Positions 1 through 12,800 of a DNA stretch of 64,000 bases are shown here, piece by piece (the first letter of the stretch is position 1; each line of letters starts with the position of its first letter). A program made the position numbers and the translations under genes. Location: NCBI RefSeq assembly GCF_010367455.1, contig NZ_WRPR01000028.1, positions 29,214 to 93,213 of the forward strand, written 5' to 3'. The notes under the pieces were generated by a model, which made no database searches, had not been told where the DNA came from, and worked only from the letters and a program-made list of their open reading frames with translations. This DNA is from Candidatus Laterigemmans baculatus (GTDB lineage: Bacteria; Planctomycetota; Planctomycetia; Pirellulales; Pirellulaceae).

Positions 1-350
1 AGGAGCGGTGGGTTCGGACACAGATGGAAGATCCTTCGCGCCGCAGTGGCCAGGCAGCTGCCCGCGGCCCGGTAAAATGCCGGAATGAAATGGAAAGCCC
101 TACGCTGGAGGTTGAGTTTAAACGGCTTGGGGTTGATGGCAAAGCGGCATCCGGGGGGCCAGCAGCGAATTTCGCCTAGTCGCGGCGGATGTCCCCACGC
201 TCGATGGCATTCCGGTTGCATTTAGAGGGCAATTGGCGGTTTTTCATGTCATAATGACAGAGATACGCCTTCCTTTCGGGAACGCCCTGCTTTTTGGGAA
301 CGCCCCGCTTTTTGGGAACGCCCCGCTTTTCGTGAACGGATGAGACCGGG
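1..350. other. Leading region without a supported gene
   Basis: No convincing gene was found here. A plus-strand ATG at 85 opens a frame of about 46 codons, but it has no clear ribosome binding site or recognisable product, so it is not called. The right part holds an 18-bp tandem repeat (listed separately), which ends just before the response-regulator start at 351. Confidence 0.5.
278..338. repeat. 18-bp tandem repeat, about 3.4 copies
   Basis: The unit gggaacgccccgcttttt begins at 278, 296 and 314, with a partial degenerate fourth copy from 332. Copies differ at one or two positions. It lies immediately upstream of the response-regulator gene and would be in its 5' leader or promoter. The minus-strand frame reads as KRGVPK repeats, but nothing else supports a protein there. 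It is one of six tandem repeats in the window with an 18-bp period. Confidence 0.85.
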
Positions 351-737
351 ATGTTAGCCTGTCCTCGCCTGCTGATCACCGACGACGATCTCGCCTTCCG
401 CGAGTCGCTCGGTGAAGCTTTTGCACGGCGGGGTTTCGAAGTCACGCTGGCCGAGGATGGAGAGCGGGGGCTCGACGTGGCCCGTCGCGGCAAATTCCAT
501 CTGGCATTGGTCGATTACCAAATGCCCCGCTTGAGCGGATTGCAGATGCTCGAGCAGTTGCGGATCGAGTGCCCCGAGCTGCCCTTCATCCTGATGAGCG
601 GAGCGATGGACGAGTCGCTTCGGGCTGAGGCCGAACGGATGCGGGCCTACCGCGTGATGAGCAAACCGCTGCGGCTTCGCCAAGTCGACAGCCTCGTCCG
701 CGAGGCCCTCGCCGAAGTCTACGGCTGGGCCGGCTAA
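351..737 (+). CDS. Stand-alone response regulator receiver protein
   Basis: This is a single CheY-like receiver domain of 128 residues with no output domain. It would be phosphorylated by an unknown histidine kinase and act through protein contacts in the cytoplasm. The acidic pocket is visible as D11-D12-D13, the phospho-acceptor as D55 in the LALVDYQMP context, the switch Ser as S83 in LMSGA, and the conserved Lys as K105 in MSKP. All core residues are present, so it should be functional. No kinase gene is in the window. It converges on the giant gene at 887 across a palindromic element. The start at 351 is the first ATG of the domain and leaves a normal short lead before beta-1. Confidence 0.9.
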   Translation: MLACPRLLITDDDLAFRESLGEAFARRGFEVTLAEDGERGLDVARRGKFHLALVDYQMPRLSGLQMLEQLRIECPELPFILMSGAMDESLRAEAERMRAYRVMSKPLRLRQVDSLVREALAEVYGWAG

Positions 738-767
738 AAGCAGCCACTCTTCGCTTAGCCGCGCCAC

Positions 768-837
768 CATCAGCCGCCGGGCGCTAGCCCACGGTTCCCA
801 TTCACGGAAACCGGACGCTAGCGCGTGGCGGCTGATG
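768..837. repeat. Palindromic GCTAGC-core element, copy 1
   Basis: This is an imperfect inverted repeat. The left arm (about 769-798) contains cagccgccgggcgctagccc and the right arm (about 806-836) contains acgctagcgcgtggcggctg. It lies between the convergent response-regulator and giant genes, where the folded form could help end both transcripts. A closely related element is at 53913-53985 and a more elaborate relative at 57910-58114. Confidence 0.8.
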
Positions 838-886
838 ACATCATTCATGCGTCCCTGGCACGGCGGAACAACACCACCCTCCTCCG

Positions 887-3800
887 TTACGCCTCTCCGC
901 CGCCGAAGCTCGACCAGACGGCGTCGAGGTCGGCGGTCCCCTTCTCGCTCGACGCGTCTCGCTGCCGGGCGAGTTCGTCGAGCAGGGTGTCCAGGCGATC
1001 GTCGTCCAGCTCGCCGACCTGGCTGAAGTCCCAGTCAAGCTCCAGCGAGCTGCTCGGGGCCGGAACGGTTTCTGGGGCATCGATCCGCACGATGGGCTCG
1101 GCGGCTGCATTGCTGCTGTGGCCGGCGAACGGCGTCGCTGCACCCCCCTCCCCTTCACCACCCGAGATATTGGCGCGGTTCAGAGCGTTGATCACCTGCA
1201 GGGCATCGAGCGGCGAGATCACTCCGTTGCCGTCGACATCGTAGTACGGCGGCGTGGGCTGGGTGGGATCGATCGCTCCCGAATCATTGCGATTCAGGTA
1301 GTTGATGATCACCAGTGCGTCGATCGGAGAGACTTCACCCGAGTCGTTAACGTCGAGCGGGTTGTCGGGGTTCTGCTGAACGCTCGCCAGTACCCGGACG
1401 CTGACGGTCGCGACGTTGCTTGGAGCTCCGTCGTCGTCGAGCACCTGGTAGGTGAACGAATCGCTCCCCACGTAGTCGGTCGCCGGGACGTAGGTAATCC
1501 TTCCGTCGACGTGGACGATCGTCTGTCCGTGGGTCGGCCCGCTGAGGATCTCCACCGTCGCCGGATCGATCGTGCCGTCGCTATCGCTGTCGTTGGCGAG
1601 CACGTCGAAGGTCCGCGATTCGTTGCGGTAGACGAGGACCGAATCGTTGCCGGCGGTCGGCGGATGGTTCACCCCGATCTGGATTTCGACCGGCTGGCTG
1701 AGCATTCCCTGGTCATCGCGAACCGCATAGCGGATCCGATCGCTGCCCTGGAACGTCGGCGACGGGGTGTAGGTGAACGCCCCCGAGGAGCTGACGTCGA
1801 GCGTTCCGAAGGCTGGCTGCAGGGTGATCACCACCGACGACGGGTTGATCGTGCCGTCGACATCGGTGTCGTTGCTCAGCGGATAGAACGTCGTGGGATT
1901 GGTGGGATGCACGATCGGCGCGTCGGGACGAGCGACCGGAGCGTCGTTGACCCCGGTGAGCGTGATCGTGACCGTCGCTACCGTGCTCGGGACTCCCGCC
2001 TCGTCGACTGCCTGGTAGGTGAAGACGTCGGTCACCGGGAGCTGGCCAGCCCGCAGGGCCTGGATCGCCATGGAGCCGGTCGGATTGTAGGTGATCGTCG
2101 ATCCGTCGGCCGAAAGCGTTAGCGTCGCTCCGAGTTGACTGGTGCTGGGCAACCCCGTCACCGAGAGCACGTCTTGCGGGTCCGCATCCTGATCGTTGCT
2201 CAGCAGACTGGCTGCCGAGATCGTCAGGACCGAATCCTCGTTGGTCGTGTAGTTGTCGTCGACCGCGACCGGAGCATCGTTGATCGGCGTGATTGTCAAC
2301 GAGAGCGTGATCGGCTGAGGAGCCACCGCACCGCCGGTGTCGCGAGCGGTGATCAGGATGTCGACATCTCCCGAAGCGTTCGGAGCCGGGGTGAATTGCA
2401 GCAGACCGTCGTCGGAGAGCGTCGGCAGGCTGGAGAACTTGGCCCGGTCGGCCGCCGCGACGCTGACGTCGAACATCACCGCTTGGCCCTCGGCCACCTC
2501 GTCGGCCGGACCGGGGGAGATGTTGGTCGCCCACAGCCGGTTGTAGGGACCACTGTCTTCGAGCAGCGTGATGTCACCGCCGGCGGTGAACGTCGGCGGA
2601 TCGTTGACCCCCGTAACCTGGAGGGCGAACGTCCGCGAAAGCGACTCGAACTGGTGCTCCGGACGCGACGGATCACCGCCCAAGTGACCCTGCGGGCCGT
2701 TGTCTCGAGCGATGACCTGGAAGACGGTGCGGCCGTTCGCGTTGGCGGCGGTCCGGAAGCGAAGTTCCCCGGTCACCGGATCGACGGTCGGCAGCTCGGC
2801 AAACAGGTCGTTCGCATTGGTGCCCGAGATCGGAGTCACGATGAACGTCAAGTCCTGGGCGGTCGGTCCCTCGATTTCGTCCGCCGCCGTCACCGGGCCG
2901 GCCAGCACATTGGTCGCCCAGTTGGGGATCACCGACAAACCGGCCGTGCCATTGGTCGAAGCGTCCTCGGCGACGGTCACGTCGGCCGCACCGCCGAACT
3001 CGGGGCGGTCGTTGACGGCGTTGATCGTCAGCGAAACGGTGGCGTACGAGCCGCGCGAGTCGTCCACCATCTGACCGCTCGTCAGGTTGAACGTCTGCCC
3101 GTCGTCGACCACTCCGAACACGAACGAGTCGGTGCCGTTGAAGTTCGGGTGGGGAGTGTACCGCAGCCCAGCAAACTCGCCGCCGACGGTGTAAGCGACG
3201 AGGCTTCCGTGCGGCGTGGTCGGCGAGAAGAAGAACTCGTCGGTGCTGAGCGTCTGATTGCCACCGGGGGTTCCATCGGCCTCGTTGGCCGGTCCGACAC
3301 GGAAGATGTCGTACAGCCCGGTTGCTTCGAGGGTGTGGATCGGCAGATCGATCGTGCCATCCTCGTCGAGCGAGAGATGGAGCACCGAGGGGGTTGCGAT
3401 CGGCGGATCGTTGACCGGAGCTAGCGTCAGCGTCAGCAGGACCGACTCGGAGAAACTCTCGTCGCCGCGACCGGTTTCGCTGCCAGCGCCACCGTCGTCC
3501 GCGGTCACTTGGACCACGATCGTGCCGACCGCATTGGCCGCCGTCGTGTAGGTCAAGGTGCCATTGCTCGAGATCGCCGGAGCCACCGAGAACATCGCCG
3601 CCATGTCGGCCGCCGTGTAGCCGGCTGCCGGGACGACGTCGAAAGTGACCGTTTGGCCGGTGAGGGGGTCGGTTTCGTCGATCGCCGTTTCCGGACCGGC
3701 GACGATATTGGTTGCCCAGCCGGGGACCGTCACCCGACCGCTATCCTCGAGCCGCACGATCGAGCTAGCGCCGGGCGTGAAGCTCGGTGCATCGTTCACC

Positions 3801-6800
3801 GGCTCGACCCGCAGATCGATCATGAACTCGCTGGTCAGCGGATCGGAGGCTTCCGAACCGGTGGTGAAGTTGAAGGTCACCCCGTCGTCGGTGACGGTGT
3901 AGAAGAACGTGTCGAGGTCGCTTCCGTCGGCACCGCTATTGAAGTCGGCGTCGGGTCGATACAGCAGCGCGATCACACGTCCGTTGGCGTCGTGGACCGG
4001 TTCGACCGTTCCGTGCAGCGTCCGCATCGGGGCGAAGTCGACCACCGCGAGCGACTGGTTGCCGCCGGGCGTGGTGGGATCGGCTTCGTTGTCCGGGCCG
4101 ACCGAGAACTGGTCGAGCAGACCGGCCGGCTCGCCGGGGCCGGACGCATAGAGCGGAATCAGCAGCGTGTGATCTTCGAGCAGCGAGTACTCGGCCGCTT
4201 CGCCGACGGTGACTCGCGGCGCATCGTTCTTCGGACGCACGTGGATCGTCAGCGTCTGCTGCGTGAAGTTCACATCGCCCCGCGTCGAATCCAGATCGCC
4301 GCTGTCGGTCGCGGTGATGACGAACACACCGCTGCCGACTGCATCGACCGCCGGCGTGAAGGAGATCATGCCGTTGTCGTCGATCGTGACGCCCGCGGCT
4401 CCCCCGACGAACAGATCGCCCGGGAAACTCGAGGCGGGATCCGGAGCGATCGTGAACGTCACGGTCTGGGCCTGCGAATCGCTGTCGCCATTGAGCTCAT
4501 CGCCCGCGACGCTCGGACCCGACCGGATGAAGTCCGCCCAATCGATCGTGTGGCTGCCCGAGTCCTCCTGGACCTGCAGTTCGGCAGGACCGCCAAACTC
4601 GGGTGCGTCGTTGACCGCTTCGACGTTGAGGGTCAGCGTGAAAGTCTTCGTGCGGGGATCGGCCTCAAGCCCCGCCGGATCCTCGTCGGACCAGGTGGTG
4701 CCGTTGTCGGTCGCGGTGATGATGAATGTGACCGAGCCGTTTTGGTGGAGCGCCGGACGGAAAGTCAGCTCACCGCCGGTGTTATCGGCGGCCAGGAACG
4801 AAGACAGCTGCGGCTGGACCTCGAAAATCCGGGCCGCTTCGGCTTCGTGTCCCGCGAGCGGAGCGATCGTAAAGGTCACGTTCTCCACTTCCGCGTCGCC
4901 AAACAAACCACCCAGGTCGGGCAGGTTGCCGAACTCGTCGAGCGCGACTTCCGGACCGGGCCGGACGTAGGTCGCCCAATCGATCGCGACGTCGCCGGCA
5001 TCCTCGAGCACGTTGACCGTCGCCGGTCCGTCGAACTCCGGAGCGTCATTGACCGAGTCGATGGCGATCGTGACGTAGACCGGCTCGGAGATCGGGTCGT
5101 CGCCGATGGCGTCGGGATCGTTGTTCGGCCCGTTGTCGGTGCCGACGATCATGAACACCGCCGCACCGACCTGGTGGGCCGCCGGGGTGTAAGTCAATCG
5201 TCCGCTCGAATCGACCGCCGGAGCGACCTCGAACAGGTTGGGATTGTTGGTGTCGACTTGGGTGACGGTGAAGGTGACGACCTGTCCCTCTTCATCGGTC
5301 GCTTCGACCGGACCTGGGCGAAGCGAGTCGGTCCACTGGATGTCGACCGGTCCGCTGTCCTCGAGCGACCGCACCAAGTCCGCTCCATCGAACTCCGGAG
5401 CATCGTTGACCGCACCCACGGTCAAAGTCAGCGTGAAGGTCGTGGAACGAGGATCGGCCTCAAGCCCCGCCGGATCCTCATAGGACCAGCTCGAGCCGTT
5501 GTCGGTCGCCGTGATGACGAACACCGCCGAACCGTTCTGATGCAGCGCCGGACGGAAAGTCAGTTCGCCTCCGGTGTTGTCGGCGGCCAGGAACGAGGAC
5601 AGCTGCGGCTGGACCTCGAAGATCCGGGCCGCTTCCGCTTCGTGCCCTGCGAGCGGAGCGATCGTGAAGGTCACGTTCTCCAGCTCCGCGTCGCCAAACA
5701 GCCCACCCAGGTCGGGCAAGTTGCCGAACTCGTCGAGCGCCACTTCCGGACCGGGCCGGACGTAGGTCGCCCAGTCGATCACGACGTCGCCGGCGTCCTC
5801 GAGCACATCGACCGTCGCCGGTCCATCGAACTCCGGAGCGTCGTTGACCGAGTCGATGGCGATCGTGACGTAGACCGGCTCGGAGACCGGCTTGTCGCCG
5901 ATTGCGTCCGGATCATTGTTCGGCCCGTTGTCGGTGCCGACGATCATGAACACCGCCGCACCGACCTGGTGGGCCGCCGGGGTGTAGGTCAGTCGTCCGC
6001 TCGAATCGACCGCCGGAGCGACTTCGAACAGGCTGGGGTTATTGGTGTCGACCTGCGTGACGGTGAAGGTGACGACCTGTCCCTCTTCATCGTTCGCTTC
6101 GACCGGTCCCGGGCGGAGCGTGTCGGTCCACTGGACGTCGACCGGCCCGCTGTCCTCGAGCGACCGCACCAAATCGGCTCCGCCAAACTCCGGAGCGTCG
6201 TTGACCGGCAGTACGTCGATCGTGAACTCGAGCGGCGCGGAGGTATTGATGTTCGGCGAGCTGAACGGCCCATCGTCGACAGCGACGACCTCGAAAGTCG
6301 CCGAGCCGATACGGTGCCGCAGAGTTTGGAACCGCAGCGTTCCGTCATCGTCGACGGTGACGTAATCGCCGTTGGCATCGGGGACGAACAATTCCGCTGG
6401 ATCGCTTCCACCGGTGAAGGTGACGATGAACGAGACGGCTTGGCCGGTGAGCGGATCGTTTTCATCAGTCGCCGTCGGCGGACCGGCAAGGATGTTATAG
6501 GCCCAGCCCGGAATCACGGTCCGGCCGACGTCGGCCGGATCGACTGGAGGTGCAGCGAACTCGCCCCGATCCTCGTAGACTTCGACGTCGCCTTGAGCAT
6601 CGAACTGCGGCGGATCGTTGACCGACGCGACTTGCAATCGCATCTGGAATTCGCTGACCAGCGGATCGTCAACGCTCGCCCCTTCGTCGAAGGCGTATTC
6701 AGGACCCGAGCCGGCAACCGGATTGGCGAACTCCCACGTCCGACCGTTGTCGACGACCGAGTAGGTGAACGAGTCGTCGCCGTTGAAGTCGGCCGGCGGG

Positions 6801-9800
6801 AGGTATTCCAGACCGATGATCCGAGTCGGGTCGTCTTGGTCATAGACCGCCGTGATCGTTCCTCCAGCGGCCGTCGTGATCGGGAACACCGCGTTGCCAA
6901 GCGAATCGACTTCGGAGATCCGCAGCGTTTGGCTGCCCCCCTCGGTCGCGTCGGCTTCATTGTCGGGACCGACGACGAACTGGTCGAGCAAGCCGGCGGT
7001 ATCGGTCGGCAGGGCCCGAGTCACCGGAATGAACAGTGGCTGACCCGCTTGATCGGGATCGGCGCTGTCGTTGTCTTCGAGCAGGAAGTACGTCGCCGGT
7101 TCACTCGGATCGACATCGGGAGCCAGTGCCGGAGCGTCGTTGACCGGACGGATCGAAAGCGTGATCTGGATCGCGTCGGCGACCGGATCATCGCCGATCG
7201 ACGCGTCGGCCGGACCATCGTCGCTGGCCACAATCGTCAGCACGGCGTAGCCCACCGCGTTGTCGGCGGCGGTGAAAGTGATCGTGCCCGAATTGTCGAT
7301 CGATGGGGCCACGGCGAACAAGCCCGCGACGTTGGCGGCGACGTCAGTGATCTCCAGCGAAACGTCCTGCGTCAACTCATCGAAGGCGTTGAGCGGGCCC
7401 GAGCGGATGTAGTCGGCCCAAGCGACCGTGACAGCCCCCGCATCTTCGAGGACTTCGATCGTCGCCGGTCCAGCGACCTCGGGCGGATCGTTGACCGGGT
7501 TGACGCGGATAAACGCGGTGCGGACCGTCGACTGTTCTGGTTCGGTCGTCTCGGTGAGGAAACCACCGGAACCGTCGTCCGGCCCCAGACCTTCGGGGAA
7601 GACCGTCAGTCCATCGTCGGTGACGGTAAACGTGAAGGAGTCGAGCGTGTCGCCCGCGGGGCTCGGCGGGTTCTGGCGGTTGTAGTTGTCGGTCGGCTCG
7701 AAGGTCAGGTCGACGAGCGCCCCGGCGGAGAAGCGAGCGGTGACGAGCGACCCCTCGGCGGTCGAGGCGGTGAGCGTCTCGTCGGCCTGTCCGGCTGCGG
7801 CGAGCGTCGTGCCGGCAACCGTAATCGCGCTGATCCGCAGCGTCTGAGCTTGCTCGTTCCAGGGAGCATCGGGCGTGAGCGGGAAGCCGGCAAAATCGCC
7901 CGGCTCGGCTCCGGCCAACAGATCCGCGGCGGTGATCGTCAGGATCGGCGAGCCGGTGCCGTTGTCTTCGAGCGCCGCAAAGTTCTTGTCCTCGGCCGCT
8001 GGAACATCGTTGACCGGATTGACCGTGATCGTGACGGTGCCGACATCGGCCGAGCGGACCGGCAGGACGCCCAGTCCGGGGACTCCCGGCACGAGCTCCC
8101 GCGTGGCCAAAATCCGATAGGTGAAGACGTCGGTGCCGTAGAAGTTGTCGCTCGGCGTGTAGCTGAAGCTGCCATCCTCATTGAGGGTGACGGTGCCAAA
8201 CAGCGGCGAGTCGTCGATCACCGCGCGGACGTCGTCGAGGCCGGCGTAGGTATCCGCGCCAGCGCCGAGCAGCACGCCCGAGCCGGCGTCGACCGTCAGC
8301 CCGTTATCTTCATCGATGTCGTAGGCGTCATCCTCGAGCGTCGGCGGCGTCAGCGAGACGACGCGGACCTGGAAATCTTCGACTTCACCACCGATCGAGA
8401 CCCCGCCGGGCAGCTGGTTGCCGGTCGGAGAGAGCCGGAAGCGAGCCCAGGTGAGACCTTCTTTCGCGTTAGCCGGAACGGGCAGCTGCAGGCGGTTGTC
8501 GCCGTCGAGCACCAGCGCGTTGGTGAGGACCTGTTCGCCAATGTCGTCCCAGTCACCGTCCTGGTTGTAGTCGACCCAAGCGTCGAGCAGACCGCTGCCA
8601 GTGACGAACACCGAAGCTTCGGCGAATCCGTCGAGCGGGTTGAGGAAGCTCAGGAATTCGCCGTCTTGAGTGACCAGCAGCCCTTCGACCGCCGGCTGTC
8701 CGTCGGCTTGGAACGCTCCGACTCCGACCCCGTCTTCATCGTCCACATCGAAGTGCACGGTTTGCCCATCGACCGGGTCGACGACGGCGTCGGCGATCGG
8801 CCAAGTCTGGTCGTTGATCGCGGCGGCCAGCGAGGCGGCGAGCGACTCGCGAGTGACCGTCAGCGGATCGAAGGTCACGCCGACATTGCCCGCACCGACA
8901 CCTGCATCGGTCGTCAGTTCGAACGTCACCGAACGCGAGCCGACAGTGATCGTGATCGTGTCCCCTTCGGTGGCTTCGAAGGTATCGCTCAGCGGATCGA
9001 AGCCGACACCGCCGAAGACCAGCGAGCCCTGCGAGGGATTCGCCCCGGCGACGTATTCGACGAGCGTGGCCGCGCCACTGGCGACGATCTCCACCGACGG
9101 CAGCGGAGTCTGATCGTCGCTGCTGCCCGGGGCTCCGTTGCCTTCGACATCGACCAGCGAGCCGAGCCGCGGCAGGGCCAGGTCGCCGAGCACATGCTGG
9201 GCGCCGTTCTGGCTGAGCAGCGAATCGAACGGAGCGTCACCGAAGTCGAGTTCGACGCCCGGCATCAGAATCGTGAAGCGGGTTTCGCCGCTGGCCCGGT
9301 TCGGCTGCAGGAGGTTGCCCGCCAAGTCGCGGATCGGCTGCGTCTGCACCACGCTCCAGTCGCCGCCGGAGGGCAGTCCGGTGACGCTGGTCGTGTTCTC
9401 CAGCCACACGCTGCCGCCACCCGGAGTAAACGCATTGCTGAGCAGCGCGGGGCTGAGCTCGCTCCGAGCCCGGCTGATCGCGGCGACCAGCTGGCCGGCG
9501 ACGACGTCCTGGTTGAGCAGCGCCGAGGGAATCATTGGCACGGCGATGGCCCCTTCGGAAACGCCCGGGGTGCCTTCGACCAGCGGCGTCGAGCCTTCGA
9601 ATTCGAGCGTGTCTCCGGCGCGGCCGCCGATGTAGACGCGGCCCCCTTCGATCGCTCGGGCCGCTTCCAGCCCTTGCTCCAGATCGCGGAGTGCTTCGGC
9701 CAGTTTGCTCGCGAGGACTTCGGGCGTATCGCTCGCGGAGAAGTCGACCAAGATGCTGCTGTTGGCCAGCGGCGTCCGCGTGGTTCCTTCCTCGACCCAC

Positions 9801-12800
9801 TCGATCCGGCGGATCCGGTTCTGCGAGGTGTAGATCAGACGGTCGCCGTCGATCACTCCGGCCGCAGGTACCGTGAGCACGAAACCGGTGTCGAATTCGA
9901 GCGTCGCGGTTTGGCTCGCCACATCGGTGATCACGACTTGGTCGCCATCGCTGATCCGATCCCCAGTCGGGACGGTCAGCACTTGGCGGTCGCGGTTGTT
10001 GAGGGTGATTTCGTAAGCCGCGTTGGGCTTCCAGACGTTCGACTTCGGCGTCAGGCGGATCGCGTTCGTCGAGCTGTTGAAGCCAAACTCGTAGTCGGCA
10101 CCCGCGACCAGCCGGCGTCCGTTCTCGGTCACGATCACCGCGTCGGCCGTGATCGTCTCCGGGTTGGGCCCGTTGCCGACCGGGTCGACCAGCTTGATCT
10201 CAAAGTAGCTCTGCGGACCTTCGACCAAGCGGACGAAGCTGTTGCCCGCGTCGGCGTCGCTACCATCGGGCGCGTTGTCGAGCGGCTGGACCAGCTCGGC
10301 GACCGGTCCGACCAGGTCCGAGCGGTCGATCGCTCCGCGGTCGATGAACACGTTCGACCCGGTGCCTCCGCCGACCGCCGTGTCGTTCGAGCGGAGTTGG
10401 CCGGTCATGTCGCGTTCGGGCGCCAGGATCGGTGACTGGCGAATACCGAGCGCTTCGCGGAGGCTGGCCAAGTTCAGCCGATCGGCGGTGAACTCGATCG
10501 AGCTGTCGATCAGCGGCGAGCCTGCTGCGGGGATGAAGTTACGGCCTGCCGCATCGACGAACAGCGAGCTGCTGCTGCTGACGGTGATCGCGTTGCTGCC
10601 GAGTCCCACGTTGGAGTTCGTGGAGTTGCCGGCGTAGAGCGTGCCGCTCAGCTCGACCGTGCTGCCGCTGGTCACTTGCACGCCGGTCGTCTGATCGATG
10701 ATGGCGTTGTTGACCAGCGTCGGATTGGCGTTGGTCTCGACGCGAATCCCAAAGTCGTTGCTGCGTCCGCTGCCGACGATCGTGTTGTTGATCACCCGAG
10801 CGAACGGAATCGGGCCGCTCCCCTGGCTGGCAATCACCGGATCGCCCGAGATCTCGATCCCGCCGGTGACGTTGCCGACCAGCACGTTGTTGACGACCAC
10901 GACGCTCGGAGCGAGCCGGTCAGCGTTGGGCGTCGGGAAGTTGATCGGGCTGCCCGGGCGAGGCAGTTGCGTGCTCGCCCCCGGGCCGACGATGTCGCCG
11001 CTGCTGCGATTGCGGCGGCCGGCGTCGAGATGGATTCCGACGATCGAGCTGTCGGAGATCACGTTGTTGGCCAGGATCACCTGACCTTGCTCGCGAACCC
11101 GATTGCGGTCGCCGGTCTCGGTTCCGGCGGTCGTCCCCCAGTGGATCGACTGGAGGAAGAACAGTCCGAAACTGGTCTCACCGCGACGTCCGACGGCGAT
11201 GTCTCCATGCAGCACGAGACGACTGGAGGTTTGAGCATCGCTCGCCTCGCCGCTCGGCGAAGCGGCAATCACGTCGATCCGGTTGCGGACCGCCGGACTG
11301 TTGATTGCTTCGCGGATCGCTGCGGCCACTTCCGCTCGGCTCATCGAACCTCGGAAGCCGATGGAAATCGAACCCGAGCTGACACCCTTCTTCGGGAGCC
11401 AGTTGGCGATATCAAGGTCTTCAAATTCGAAGCGGACGATGTCCACCCCATCGCTGAGGGTGAACGAGTCGCCGTCGCGAATCACGCTGCCGTCACGAGT
11501 GACCTCGAGCCCGAACGCTTCGCCGATCACGTCGTTCGTGTCGAACGAGCGGTACGGCACGTTGCGAGGATTGTCGGGAGGACCGGCGGCGTATTCAGCC
11601 GAGCTGCGGATCTCAACCTGGTAGCGTCCGGTGGTGACTTCCAGCAGCGGGTCGCTGCCGGGAACGATTGGTTGGAATTGGGGGTTGGCCGTCCGGCTGG
11701 CTGCTCCCGGATTGAATCCAGTGACCATTTCGCCCCGCTCGGCGAAGCCAATGATGATGTCGTCGAGGAAGACACCCTGCCCCGAATTGTTCTGGGCACG
11801 CGTTCCGGCGACCCGCAGCCGGTCGAGGTCATTGCCGCTGTAATTCTGTTCGTTCGAGGCCAGGTAGACACCCGACCGGCTGCCGGGCAACGCGTTGCCG
11901 CCGTCCTGCGATCCGATCGAGGGGAGCGGGCCTGCATAGTCGATGCTGCCGCCGAAGATCCGCACCGAATCGCCGTAGACCGGATAGATATCGACGTTGC
12001 TTTCCTGCCCCGGTTCGTTCAGCTCCGCAGCGAGTGCGACGCGGATCGCATCGCGAACCTCGGCCGCCGTCATGCCGATATCAACTGTGACCGGTGCGGC
12101 GCCGAACACCGTGCCGGGGGTGTCGAGAATCACGCCCGAGACCGCCAACGTGCCGGTCACGTTCCAGTCACTTGTAGCGGCGGGAAAGTTGAGCCAGGAG
12201 GGTTGGTCGGTGGAGCGAACGATCGGGCCGACGCCGAGGGCTTCCAGGGCTGTCTGCACACGATCGGCGACCTGCTCGGCCGTAAGGCTCGCACTGATCT
12301 GAACCTCTCCGGGGCCAGCCGGACCGTTGACAAACGTCACAGTCTGACCATCGACTCGGATCGAATCGCCCACTGAGAGTGCGGCACCGCTGGGAAGATC
12401 CAGCACCAGCCCATGATCGAACTCAAATGCCTGCTGCGTACCGTTCCCGCCGGTGACCTGGAAGAACTGGCTGTTGACCAATTGGTAGCCGGGCAAACCT
12501 CGGAGTTCGACCACGTCGCGATCGGGCTCGCCAGCGGAGCTGAACTCGACGCGGAGCCGCACGTCGGAACTCCCCGCAAACGGAGCCAATGGGATCCGCG
12601 CCTGCCGCCATTCGCTCGTGTTGAACAGCTTCTGGACGAATTGGTACTTGCCGTTGGCGTCGACAAAATTGCTTTCGAATTCGTCGAATTCGTCGGCCTG
12701 ATTGTGGTCGGAACCGCGGCTGAAGTCCGAGTCAAAACCGGCCAGGTTGTTGGTCGCCACCAGCTGCCAATCGCCGTTGTCGGCGGCCGCATAGACGCGG

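Noticed and set aside
278..338. Possible CRISPR array
   Set aside because: Units are directly joined with no spacers and are only 18 bp; no cas gene is near.
176..493. Minus-strand frame with KRGVPKK repeats
   Set aside because: It overlaps the response-regulator gene and its repeat part is just the 18-bp tandem tract; the rest has no domain.
887..1400. A cellulosome based on the dockerin-like ends
   Set aside because: No cohesin or scaffoldin is present, and dockerin-like loops are common in planctomycete giants without cellulosomes.
3509..10435. A 2308-codon open frame on the plus strand, antisense to giant gene 1 (also 24802-28941, 28960-32889 and 33082-37065 against giant gene 2)
   Set aside because: The products are Arg/Asp/Val-rich without domains. 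They come from the GC-rich codon bias of the giant genes, which removes stops on the opposite strand. The minus-strand frames have clear domains and ribosome binding sites.
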